A stretch of 64,000 nt of DNA, taken from assembly GCF_004114975.1 (NCBI RefSeq), contig NZ_CP030052.1:917947-981946 (forward strand), given 5' to 3'. This stretch comes from Bradyrhizobium guangdongense. Its GTDB lineage: Bacteria > Pseudomonadota > Alphaproteobacteria > Rhizobiales > Xanthobacteraceae. The notes under the pieces were generated by a model. That model did no database searches. It saw only the letters and a list, made by a program, of their open reading frames with translations, and was not told the DNA's origin. Below, piece after piece: positions 45,263-53,462 of the stretch (positions are counted from its first letter, which is position 1; every line of letters starts with the position of its first letter). Made by a program: the position numbers and the translations under genes.

Positions 45263-45280
45263 TTGGGTAATATTGGGTAA
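45263..45280 (-). promoter_or_regulatory. Tandem TTGGGTAA repeat, candidate operator of the amidase/transporter operon
   Basis: The plus strand reads TTGGGTAATATTGGGTAA, two half sites 10 bp apart, about 97 bp upstream of the amidase start. The same pattern occurs at 32311-32326. A small palindrome GACGC-tgaat-GCGTC follows at 45284-45298. Confidence 0.5.
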
Positions 45281-45578
45281 AACGACGCTGAATGCGTCTG
45301 CCAGTGCAGGCGTTTCGCCGATCTGTCCTGCCTCGCCGGCTTGTCTTTGAGCCCTTAGGTCTTTTTGACGGGCTGGTAAGGCGACAAGTGAACCGGTCTC
45401 GTCACCTTAGAGTTGAAATATGGCACGGATCTGACAATGCAGCGGATTACATCAGAGGCCTAAGCATTTCAAAGTAACAACCAGCCAATTTCGGCGATCA
45501 CGCGCTTCCCCTAACTGGCGCGAACTGCCGCGCGCCAAGCTCACGATCGTACGCGCATTCGCCACCACCTTAATCCAC
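45281..45578. other. Intergenic region between amidase promoter and SnoaL-like gene
   Basis: No gene is supported in these 300 bp apart from the regulatory motif at the left edge. Confidence 0.45.
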
Positions 45579-45956
45579 CTAAAGGGGGGTGGTAGATGAA
45601 TGATGGTGTAAAATCTTCCAGGAGGCATCATGACGGCGCAGCACAAACGTAAATCGGGCGGGTGTCGCCACTTGCAGATCATGCCGCGTTTCAGAAAAGA
45701 CATAATTTCCGACGGCCATAACAATGTCAGCCGCCAAGCTGACGCAATGACATACGTCAAATTTTACCCTTGCGGTGCCATGGAAGTAGGTGCGTATTTC
45801 TGCGACACCGATGTAGAGCGTGGAACTAGACGTACCGTGAAGCAAGGCATCATCTGCGTATAACGCAACAAGATACTCCGGCTTGCCAGAGTTGAACGCT
45901 CGCGCCCAAGCTTCCAAGAAGGCACGCACATCCAGCACAACTTTGTCGTTGTTCAC
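45579..45956 (-). CDS. SnoaL/NTF2-like small protein
   Basis: This 125-residue protein starts at GTG 45956 (VNNDKVVLDVRAFLEAWARA). The pattern FLEAWARAFNSGKPEYLVAL, YADDALLHGTSSSTLYIG and TFVLRRHDASWKILHHHSS is that of the NTF2-like superfamily (SgcJ/EcaC or SnoaL type), small cone-shaped enzymes or ligand binders. The terminal HHHSS is typical. It stands alone between the amidase operon and the AraC gene. Function is unknown; a role in the local catabolism is possible. Confidence 0.7.
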   Translation of the reverse strand: MNNDKVVLDVRAFLEAWARAFNSGKPEYLVALYADDALLHGTSSSTLYIGVAEIRTYFHGTARVKFDVCHCVSLAADIVMAVGNYVFSETRHDLQVATPARFTFVLRRHDASWKILHHHSSTTPL

Positions 45957-46384
45957 GATGAACGCCTCTTCAGCGGAGAAATGGCGACCGGAAGCGATAA
46001 GAGTGGGTTGGCCTTACCATCTGATATAAGGAAACCTCTTGCATATGCACTGCATTTTTGATCCGTTCGTTCATGCTTCCGACTGCGCGCTCATCCACGA
46101 TCTTGTTGAGGTCGCTGCTTGTCAGCGGAGCGCAACGTTTTTTGCAAGCTCGCCTCCTCTATGCAGCTTGTCGGTCATTATGTTCTCATTGCGAGCCAGC
46201 AGTACCTTCGCCACCCCGTCCGGGTCCACACCAAATTGGTGATGGGGCCGCAAAAGAATTGGCGCGAACTCAACAAGTACGGACCGAGTTCAGAAGTGTT
46301 CGCAGAGGATCAGGGGCAGCGACGTGAAGTCGCTGCTTCGAGCCCTTGATCGCCGCGTATACGACGCAGCCCTGATACACCGGC
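45957..46384. other. Gene-free region between SnoaL-like and AraC-type genes
   Basis: About 430 bp contain overlapping plus-strand frames (46039-46349) without family, ribosome site or coding pattern. Nothing is supported here. Confidence 0.45.
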
Positions 46385-47293
46385 TTATCTTCCCTCAGCT
46401 CGCCGCCAGGTGCTGGGACTGGTGCCAGTGCTGCGCTTAAATTCACGGCTGAAGTGATAGACGTCACAAAAACCGCAGCGTTCGGCGATTGCGCCGAGCC
46501 CAGCGTCACTTTCCAAGAGCAGCTTTTGCGCCATCATGATCCGCTCTCGAATCAACAAGCGCCTTGGGCTGATCTGCAGATGCCCTTGAAATAGCCGCCG
46601 CGTCTGTGCGGCGCTGAGGCCAGTGACCGAGGCGAGTTCATCGGCGTGCCAGGATCGCTCCGGGGACTGCCGCATCTTTAAAATGATGGCTCGCAATGGG
46701 GCCGGGAGACGGGATTCACCGTGCTTCGAGGAAGGTGCTGCGATGAGGTGAAGCAGTTCCGCCACGAGGCAGTTAAGTGCCAAATCGACGTTATCATCCC
46801 TGGCGCGCAAGACATCAAATAGTCTTGCGAACCACCGTTCGATCTCGTTCGGCACTGATATCGTTGCTAGCGTTGCTCCGGTGCCGAACACCTTTCGCCG
46901 AATGGCCGCACAGTCGGGCCCGTCGATCCGCACCCACAGAACAGTCCAGGGATCATTTTCATCCGGCCAGTGCGCATGCGACGTTTCGTTGGCAATCCAG
47001 ATCAACTGACCGCGCTCAACAGTCGATGTCCTGCCTTCGCTGACTACAAAGCCGCGCCCAGCGGAGCAGTATAGAATGTCCTGGCCCGGATAATTGTCTC
47101 GAGCGATGTGATGATCACGTGCGGTGATGGCCTTGCCCGCCCTAAGTACCGTAAAGGCGCATCGGGTCCAGGCAGCATCAGGGAGGACGTACTGATGGCT
47201 CTCAGGAAAAAGTGTGCGCTGCGGCAAGCCGGCCATGCGCGTTTTATATAAATTGAAGCGTGCTTTGTCCATTCCCGCTGGGGCTTTCTGCAT
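46385..47293 (-). CDS. AraC-family transcriptional regulator
   Basis: This 302-residue protein has an N-terminal cupin-like sensor domain (PGQDILYCSAGRGFVVSEGR; ERGQLIWIANETSHAHWPDE) and two C-terminal helix-turn-helix motifs (SWHADELASVTGLSAAQTRR; LGAIAERCGFCDVYHFSREF then KRSTGTSPSTWRR). The domain order is as in AraC/XylS sugar regulators. It is divergent from the kinase operon starting at 47509, 215 bp away, which it probably controls. It could also act at the tandem repeats before other operons. Confidence 0.9.
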   Translation of the reverse strand: MQKAPAGMDKARFNLYKTRMAGLPQRTLFPESHQYVLPDAAWTRCAFTVLRAGKAITARDHHIARDNYPGQDILYCSAGRGFVVSEGRTSTVERGQLIWIANETSHAHWPDENDPWTVLWVRIDGPDCAAIRRKVFGTGATLATISVPNEIERWFARLFDVLRARDDNVDLALNCLVAELLHLIAAPSSKHGESRLPAPLRAIILKMRQSPERSWHADELASVTGLSAAQTRRLFQGHLQISPRRLLIRERIMMAQKLLLESDAGLGAIAERCGFCDVYHFSREFKRSTGTSPSTWRRAEGR

Positions 47294-47508
47294 CTAGGCT
47301 CGATGTCAATGACTAACAAATGAGCTCGTGATCAGGCTCCCGGATGCACGTTTTGTATCCATAGAGATCGCTGAGGGAGCTCAGGGAGGACCGGTGCCGA
47401 TGCTCACGGCCCACGAAACTGCGCCACCGCGCGCAGGGCCCTTGTGGCGACGTGGTGGAGGCATTCCACGCCACGCCTTGATCTCAGGCACTTTCAGGGG
47501 AGGAATTG

Positions 47509-48450
47509 ATGAGTAAACCGAGAATTACCGTCGTCGGCAGCTTCGCCGTAGGACTGACCATTCGCGCTCCGAACATCCCGGTCTTCGGGGTCACGATGTT
47601 AGGCAGCAGTTTCGATATGGGCCCGGGCGGAAAAGGTTCGAATCAGGCTGTTGCCACTGCGCGGCTCGGGGCGGACTCGTCGCTGGTTGCGATCATCGGC
47701 AAAGACCAATTCGCAGATATTGGCATTGATCTGTACAAGGCCGAGGGCGTCGATACGGCGCATGTCAAGCAGATCACCGAGAAGCCGACGGCGGTTGGCT
47801 TCATCATCCTCAATGAGCGAGGCGAGAACTTCATTATCATGGATTATGGCGCCACAAACGCCATGGATCCGGCTTTTGTCGATCGCGCCGAGAGCCGCAT
47901 TCGCGAGAGCGACCTCGTCATGGCGGTCCTGGAGCCGCCGGTCGAGGTGGCTATGCGGGCGATGGAGCTCGGTCGCAAATACGGTAAGAAAACCATTCTC
48001 AATCCGGCGCCGGCCGCACCGCTGCCGGATGAAATCTTCCCGTTGGTCGATTTCCTGACGCCGAATGAAAGCGAACTTCGCATCCTGCTCGGTCTGCGCC
48101 CGGATGATCCGCGGCCCTCGCGCGAGCTGGTCGATCTGTTGCGCAAGCGCGGGGCCGCCAACGTGATCGTGACGCTTGGCGACCGTGGTGTACTGATCGT
48201 CACCGACAAGGTCGATACCACCATTCCGGCTGCAGTGGTCGACGTAGTGGACACGACGGGTGCTGGCGACGCGTTCAATTCCGGCTTCGCCGTGGCTCTG
48301 GCGGAAGGGCGGGATGTGATCGAGGCCGCGCGCTTCGGGGTGTGCTGCGGTGCCCTGGTCTGCACAAAGCTAGGGGTCATTCCCGGCATGGCGAGGCGCG
48401 CCGCAGCAGACGAGATGTATCGCACAATGCGCGCCTCGGCTGCAGAATGA
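47509..48450 (+). CDS. PfkB-family carbohydrate kinase (ribokinase-like)
   Basis: The start is ATG 47509 after AGGGGAGGAAT. The 313 residues show the PfkB fold: SFDMGPGGKGSNQAVATARL (signature 1) and VDVVDTTGAGDAFNSGFAVA (signature 2, catalytic Asp). Ribokinase-like sequence TVVGSFAVGLTIRAPNIPVF starts the protein. It would phosphorylate a sugar or polyol after uptake. It is first in a six-gene plus-strand series. The true substrate is unknown, so rbsK is not assigned. Confidence 0.88.
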   Translation: MSKPRITVVGSFAVGLTIRAPNIPVFGVTMLGSSFDMGPGGKGSNQAVATARLGADSSLVAIIGKDQFADIGIDLYKAEGVDTAHVKQITEKPTAVGFIILNERGENFIIMDYGATNAMDPAFVDRAESRIRESDLVMAVLEPPVEVAMRAMELGRKYGKKTILNPAPAAPLPDEIFPLVDFLTPNESELRILLGLRPDDPRPSRELVDLLRKRGAANVIVTLGDRGVLIVTDKVDTTIPAAVVDVVDTTGAGDAFNSGFAVALAEGRDVIEAARFGVCCGALVCTKLGVIPGMARRAAADEMYRTMRASAAE

Positions 48451-48505
48451 GAGAGCAACAAGAAATCAATGCGCCTTGGGCGCGAACAGTGAGAACTGGA
48501 ACGAT

Positions 48506-49342
48506 ATGCCGCGGATTTACGATTGGGCGGCGCGCGAGGCCGAGCGCACGGTGACGGTGGCCGACCTGCGCGCTTCCCGAAAGTCGGGCAAGCGCTACAC
48601 TCAGGTCACTGCCGAGACCGCCGAGGAGGCAGCGGCCGCGGAGCAGGCCGGCATTGAAATGCTGGTGACCCGCGCCCGCAACGTGGAAGCCGTACGGAGG
48701 GGCTCAAAGCACCTCTTCGTCACCGCCGCGTTGGGCTTTGCCGATGCTGTAACACAGGACGACATCCTTCGTACCGCCTTGAAGGCGCTAAGCGACGGGG
48801 CCGATGCGGTGATCACCGCACGCGGCATGGCGACCGTCTCAATGCTCGCGGCCGAGGATATTCCGGTTGTCGGTCACTTGGGCCTCGTTCCCAGAAAATC
48901 GACCTGGCTCGGAAGGCTTCGCGCCTTCGGCAAATATGCGGAGGAAGCCTTGGCACTCTTCCAGCGCTTCCGACGTCTAGAAGAAGCCGGCGCTTTTGCG
49001 GTGGAATGCGAGGTCATCCCAGCCCGGGTCATGTCGGAAATTCGCCGGCGGATCGGACTGGTGACCGTCTCGCTCGGCTCCGGACCGGATGCTGACGTGA
49101 TCTTTCTATTCACCGAGGACATATGCGGTGGCGAAGGCCGGCGGCCCCGGCACGCTCGGGTCTATGGAGATCTTCAGGCCCTGCAGGAGCGCATCAAACA
49201 GGAGCGCGTGAAAGCTCTCAGCGCATTCCGTGCTGACGTCACCGCAAATGGCTTTCCAGGCCCGCAGGAAATATCGGACATCGCCGACGATGAATATGCG
49301 GCCTTCGTGTCGAGACTAAAAGACTCGGGCTTTGGCGATTGA
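48506..49342 (+). CDS. PanB-like ketopantoate hydroxymethyltransferase-family barrel
   Basis: The start is ATG 48506 (MPRIYDWAAREAERTVTVAD), giving 278 residues. The PEP-mutase/PanB-like TIM barrel is suggested by KSGKRYTQVTAETAEEAAAA, GADAVITARGMATVSMLAAE, IPVVGHLGLVPRKSTWLGRL and AFAVECEVIPARVMSEIRRR. The catalytic pattern resembles PanB (GHLGL, ECxPA-like EC.IPA). The sequence looks divergent from housekeeping PanB. In this setting it may perform a reversible aldol reaction on a catabolic intermediate. The gap to the kinase gene is 55 bp. Confidence 0.72.
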   Translation: MPRIYDWAAREAERTVTVADLRASRKSGKRYTQVTAETAEEAAAAEQAGIEMLVTRARNVEAVRRGSKHLFVTAALGFADAVTQDDILRTALKALSDGADAVITARGMATVSMLAAEDIPVVGHLGLVPRKSTWLGRLRAFGKYAEEALALFQRFRRLEEAGAFAVECEVIPARVMSEIRRRIGLVTVSLGSGPDADVIFLFTEDICGGEGRRPRHARVYGDLQALQERIKQERVKALSAFRADVTANGFPGPQEISDIADDEYAAFVSRLKDSGFGD

Positions 49343-49440
49343 TCTAAAGCTCTTGCGACGGCGACGAGAGCTGATCTCAATCAGCCGGCGAAGGATCTAA
49401 CACACGAGCTGTCTGCCTTGAAGCGGCAATGGAGTGCAAT

Positions 49441-50436
49441 ATGGACGAAGCATTGTACGGCACGCGCGATAAGCGGGGCAATTGGGTACCAAAGAAGAAG
49501 CCCGAACGTGCGCCGATTTTTGTCTGGCCGGTGCAACCGCTGAAAATACTGCGCTGGTTACCGGGCTATCTCCTGCCCTGGAATACGGTCTATTTCCTGA
49601 TCTCTCTTGTATCGTGGACTTATCTCACTCCATCGCTCGATACGATGCGAGAACTCCACGCCGACTGGATACTGCTCATTCTGCTTCGTAACACCGCTTT
49701 GACTCTCCTCCTCTACGGCACCTTCCATTTCATTCTTTATATCGAGCGGCGTCAGCAGACGGCGTTTAAATACAATGCAAAGTGGCCGGATGCGCACAAC
49801 CCGACCTTCATGTTCGGAAGTCAGACGGCCGAGAACATATTCTGGACCATGTGCAGCGCCGTGCCTGTATGGAGTGCATATGAGGCGCTCACCTGGTGGA
49901 TGTACGCGAACGACCGCTTGCCTTACGTCGATTTCGCAGCGCATCCGCTATATTGTGCTGCACTCGTGCTGGTGATGCCGGCGTGGCGCGAACTGCACTT
50001 TTACCTCATTCACCGCCTCATCCATATTGGGCCGCTGTACCATCTCATCCACAAGGTCCACCACAAGAACGTCAATCCGGGGCCGTGGTCCGGCCTCTCG
50101 GCGTCGACACTGGAACACATCGCTTACTTCTCAGGGGTATTGATTCATTTCGTTCTTCCGTCCCATCCGCTGCACGCAATGTTTCAGCTGATGCACGCGG
50201 GACTGTCCCCCGCAAAGTCACATACCGGTTTCGACCGCGTGGTCGTGGATGATGCGAAGGCGATCAGCACCGACAACTTCTACCATTACCTGCACCACAA
50301 GTATTTCGAGGTGAACTACGGTGAACGCCGCATCCCGCTCGACGAGTGGTTCGGCACGGCTCACGACGGCTCTCCAGAGGCCGACGAGAGAATGTATAAG
50401 CGCATAAAGGCCAAGAAGTGGGTGCGCGGCGGTTAG
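49441..50436 (+). CDS. Fatty acid hydroxylase superfamily (sterol desaturase-like) membrane oxygenase
   Basis: The start is ATG 49441 after GGAG, giving 331 residues. Four or so membrane helices carry the di-iron histidine clusters of the family: HFYLIHRLIHIGPLYHLIHK, VHHKNVNPGPWSGLS and FYHYLHHKYFEVNYGE. Such enzymes hydroxylate or desaturate lipids and other substrates using reduced ferredoxin. The Rieske protein and reductase encoded downstream are the obvious electron donors, making a three-component monooxygenase. The substrate is unknown; MocD of rhizopine catabolism is a functional parallel, not a proven homologue. Confidence 0.9.
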   Translation: MDEALYGTRDKRGNWVPKKKPERAPIFVWPVQPLKILRWLPGYLLPWNTVYFLISLVSWTYLTPSLDTMRELHADWILLILLRNTALTLLLYGTFHFILYIERRQQTAFKYNAKWPDAHNPTFMFGSQTAENIFWTMCSAVPVWSAYEALTWWMYANDRLPYVDFAAHPLYCAALVLVMPAWRELHFYLIHRLIHIGPLYHLIHKVHHKNVNPGPWSGLSASTLEHIAYFSGVLIHFVLPSHPLHAMFQLMHAGLSPAKSHTGFDRVVVDDAKAISTDNFYHYLHHKYFEVNYGERRIPLDEWFGTAHDGSPEADERMYKRIKAKKWVRGG

Positions 50437-50565
50437 CGCCGAAGCGGGGAGGCTCCGAAGGCCTGTCACGTTGAGGCAGCCCTTGCGCCGCAACGGTACT
50501 GGCGCACGCTGCGCGACTGAGCCACAGCCGATTGATCGCCGCCAGTTGAAGATTGAGGACTAGAT

Positions 50566-50886
50566 ATGACTAAACAAGCTGAATGGGTGGCGGCCTGCGC
50601 TGCGGACGCTTTGAGGCCTGAAGAGGTTCGCCGCCTCGATCACGGCGGCCGCACGTTTGTGATTGTTCGCTCGCCCGAGGGCGATTACTTCGCGATGGAC
50701 GGCCACTGCTCACACGAGAAGGTCCATCTTGCGGATGGCATTGTCGATGGCGGAATTATCGAATGCCCGAAACACTTCGGCACCTTCGACTATCGAACGG
50801 GCGAGTCGCGTGCGCTGCCCGCATGCGTCGACTTGCAGAGTTACGAGGTAAAAATCGAGAATGGCATTGTTATGGTCAAGGTCTGA
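50566..50886 (+). CDS. Rieske [2Fe-2S] ferredoxin (MocE-like)
   Basis: This 106-residue soluble protein starts at ATG 50566. Rieske ligands are present: box 1 GHCSHEKVHLADG and box 2 IECPKHFGTFDYRTG. The size and single domain fit ferredoxin components of oxygenases such as MocE or biphenyl dioxygenase ferredoxin. It would shuttle electrons from the FAD reductase (51776-53008) to the membrane hydroxylase (49441-50436). Seventeen bp separate it from the next gene. Confidence 0.92.
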   Translation: MTKQAEWVAACAADALRPEEVRRLDHGGRTFVIVRSPEGDYFAMDGHCSHEKVHLADGIVDGGIIECPKHFGTFDYRTGESRALPACVDLQSYEVKIENGIVMVKV

Positions 50887-50903
50887 GCGGGTGAGAGCTG
50901 CGG

Positions 50904-51779
50904 ATGACCTCACAGCGTTTACTTGTCTTGCAGTCCCTCTGGGCCATGGAGCGGCGGCAGCCTGACGGTTTCGAACGTTCTCTCGATGAAAACCTGGCGA
51001 TGATACAGCAAGCGGGGTTCGACGGGATCTCTACGTCCTGCAATGATCCAGGACGCGTCAACCTGATCGCACGCGCTTTGAACGGTTCCGGGCTTGCAGT
51101 CGAGGGCATGTGCTTCCCGCAGACGATCGATCACTTGAAGTCTGCCATCGACCTCGCCAAGCAGATCAACGTTCTGCATCTCAACGTCCAGCCAGACATC
51201 CGTCCGCGCAGGGTCAGCGATTGTATCCCGCTGCTGGATGGCTGGATCAGGGTGGCGGAAGAGGCAGGCATGCCGATCTACTTCGAAACGCATCGCAACA
51301 GGATGACCACGGATCTCCTCTTTACTCTCGATCTGATGGACGAGGTGCCCGGGATGCGGATCCTTGCCGATTTGTCGCACATCCTGCTGGGTCGGGAGTT
51401 CTGGTATCCCATCTCGGACGAGGATGAAGCGCTGGTGCGGCAGGTGCTCGATCGCGCTTGGGCGTTTCATGGACGGGTTGCATCTCGCGAGCAAATTCAG
51501 GTTGAGATCACGTTTCCTCAGCACAGGATATGGCTGGATCTGTTCCTGGGGTGGTGGAAATACGGGTTCCGAAGCTGGCGAAAGCGCGCAGGCACGGGTG
51601 CCTGCCTTAGTTTTACCTGCGAACTTGGCCCGCAGCCCTATGCGATCACCGATCGGCAAGGCAAGGACACGACGGATCGTTGGGAGGAAGCTCTTCTTCT
51701 TAGGTCCCTAGTCCGTGACCTCTTCGATAGCGTGGCCAGTGAGGAGCAGGCTCTGCCTGCAAGAGGGGTGGCCATTTGA
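50904..51779 (+). CDS. Sugar phosphate isomerase/epimerase-like TIM barrel
   Basis: This 291-residue protein starts at ATG 50904 or ATG 50946. The xylose-isomerase-like fold is suggested by LDENLAMIQQAGFDGISTSC, AVEGMCFPQTIDHLKSAIDL, MPIYFETHRNRMTTDLLFTL and GMRILADLSHILLGREFWYP. The E-THR-N and D-SH residues would bind metal. MocC of rhizopine breakdown belongs to the same superfamily. Its stop overlaps the next start by 4 bp. The reaction is probably an isomerisation or retro-aldol step; unknown. Confidence 0.82.
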   Translation: MTSQRLLVLQSLWAMERRQPDGFERSLDENLAMIQQAGFDGISTSCNDPGRVNLIARALNGSGLAVEGMCFPQTIDHLKSAIDLAKQINVLHLNVQPDIRPRRVSDCIPLLDGWIRVAEEAGMPIYFETHRNRMTTDLLFTLDLMDEVPGMRILADLSHILLGREFWYPISDEDEALVRQVLDRAWAFHGRVASREQIQVEITFPQHRIWLDLFLGWWKYGFRSWRKRAGTGACLSFTCELGPQPYAITDRQGKDTTDRWEEALLLRSLVRDLFDSVASEEQALPARGVAI

Positions 51780-53008
51780 GTACTCATTCGACGATTGCCA
51801 TTGTTGGCGCCGGCGAAGCTGGCACGGCAGCCGCCCTGGCGCTGCGCGAGCGCGGCTGGGAAGAGAGCGTGGTGTTGATCGGCAACGAAAGCAGTCTCCC
51901 GTATGAGCGCCCTCCTCTCTCCAAAGCAGTTCTGGTCGATGAGACGAGGCCTGGGCCGAAGACGATTGTGACGTCAGAGCGGCTTTCCGAATTGAAGATC
52001 GATTATCGCCACGGCTGTGAGGTGGTCTCGATTGATCGCACGGCCAGCATGGTGATTCTCTCGAATGGGGCCAAGATAGGCTATCATCGCCTCCTCTTGG
52101 CCACTGGCGCTCGTCCGCGTGACCTGAACGTGCCAATTGCTGAGGGATCAAGGGTCGCAACGCTTAGGTCGTATGAGGATGCCACACGCCTTCGCGAGTT
52201 AATCGGCCAAGGCTGCGAGATGGCTGTGATCGGCGGCGGCTTTATCGGGCTCGAGGTTGCTGCGAGCTCGATCTTGCGAGGCGCTTCGGTCATCGTCTTC
52301 GAAGCAGGATCGCGCATACTTTCCCGGGCAGTGCCAGTTGGCATAGCTGAACTGATCAGGGCCAAGCACGAGCGTTCTGGGGTACGGATCGAGACAACGG
52401 CAGTCGTTGAACGTATCGAGCTTTGTGAAGGACGCTCCTGCGTGGTACTGGCCGGGGGCCAAAGACATCTTGCCGATCTCGTGATCGTGGGGGTCGGTGC
52501 AACCCCCAACGTCGAACTGGCGCAAGCGGCGGGGCTCGCTGTCGACAACGGCATCGCGCTTGACGAAATGCTGGCCACATCGGATCCGCGCGTATTCGCA
52601 GCGGGGGACTGCTGTTCCTTTCCACATCGCCTTTACGGAAAGCGGATCAGGCTGGAAGCTTGGCGCAACGCGCAGCGGCAAGGGGTGATTGCGGCGGCGA
52701 ATATGGTGGGCGAGGATCGTCCGTATGACGATCTCCCCTGGTTCTGGTCGGACCAATACGATGAGACTTTGCAAATGGTCGGCCTCTGCTGCGGCGGAGA
52801 AATCCCGGTCGTCAGAAGCCTAGGCCCGAGGGGCCAACTTCTATTCTCCCTTGTCGACGGCGGGCGCCTCGTGGCTGCTTGTGGGTTTGGAAGCCTCGGC
52901 GCCGTTGCGAAGGAAATCCGAGTTGCAGAGACGATCATTAGGCGGGAACTGAAGGTCGAGGCAGAGGCGCTCGCTAATCCGGCGCTGAACTTGAAGCAGC
53001 TTCTTTAG
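51776..53008 (+). CDS. FAD-dependent ferredoxin reductase (MocF-like)
   Basis: The protein of 410 residues begins at TTG 51776, overlapping the preceding stop. It shows two dinucleotide folds: TIAIVGAGEAGTAAALALRE (FAD) and EMAVIGGGFIGLEVAASSIL (NAD), plus LLLATGARPRDLNVPIAEGS and RVFAAGDCCSFPHRLYGKRI. This is the class of oxygenase-coupled NADH:ferredoxin reductases. Together with the Rieske protein and hydroxylase it forms an electron chain. It is the last gene of the operon. Confidence 0.93.
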   Translation: MSTHSTIAIVGAGEAGTAAALALRERGWEESVVLIGNESSLPYERPPLSKAVLVDETRPGPKTIVTSERLSELKIDYRHGCEVVSIDRTASMVILSNGAKIGYHRLLLATGARPRDLNVPIAEGSRVATLRSYEDATRLRELIGQGCEMAVIGGGFIGLEVAASSILRGASVIVFEAGSRILSRAVPVGIAELIRAKHERSGVRIETTAVVERIELCEGRSCVVLAGGQRHLADLVIVGVGATPNVELAQAAGLAVDNGIALDEMLATSDPRVFAAGDCCSFPHRLYGKRIRLEAWRNAQRQGVIAAANMVGEDRPYDDLPWFWSDQYDETLQMVGLCCGGEIPVVRSLGPRGQLLFSLVDGGRLVAACGFGSLGAVAKEIRVAETIIRRELKVEAEALANPALNLKQLL

Positions 53009-53350
53009 TGACTACTGCCGCGGCGCAGGTCACCCGGCAAGCAAGTCACCTGGCAAAAGGACATGCGCCACGCGGGCTACCGAATGCTCGCCCATTGGGC
53101 GTAGCGGCAATCCCTCGTCAGAGGCTGGATGCGGCGTTTGTCGAGCCAGGACGACCGTTGAGAAGGCTCGATCGATAGATCAACTTCGGGCCGGCGCGCC
53201 AGCGCTCCACTGTGCGCCAATATCCCTGCAAGCAAACGCAGACTACTTTGATACCGCGCTGAACATCATGCGCTGCTTTTCGGGACCTGGCGGCATCACG
53301 CTGGGAGCCCGATTGAATGTAGCAAGACCTACCTCGTTGAGCAAATACAC
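53009..53350 (+). other. Intergenic region between reductase and GH88-like genes
   Basis: About 340 bp with no supported gene, followed by the candidate operator at 53351-53380. Confidence 0.5.
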
Positions 53351-53380
53351 TATCCCAATTTCAGATTGATATAATGCAAT
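53351..53380 (+). promoter_or_regulatory. 30-bp candidate operator upstream of the GH88-like gene
   Basis: TATCCCA and, 7 bp further, ATTGATATAATGCAAT. The inverse of this pair with identical spacing occurs at 61102-61131: TATCCCA, 7 bp, ATTGATATATTGCAAT. About 25 of 30 positions match. It ends 82 bp before the GH88-like start. It is probably the site of a regulator shared by the catabolic genes, perhaps the MocR-type protein. Confidence 0.55.
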
Positions 53381-53462
53381 AATCATGAGAAGCTCTCAAG
53401 TGAAGCAATGGTGAGAACCCGCTTTCAGGTGGAACCATCCTGCATTTTCACGAGGAGCTTTG

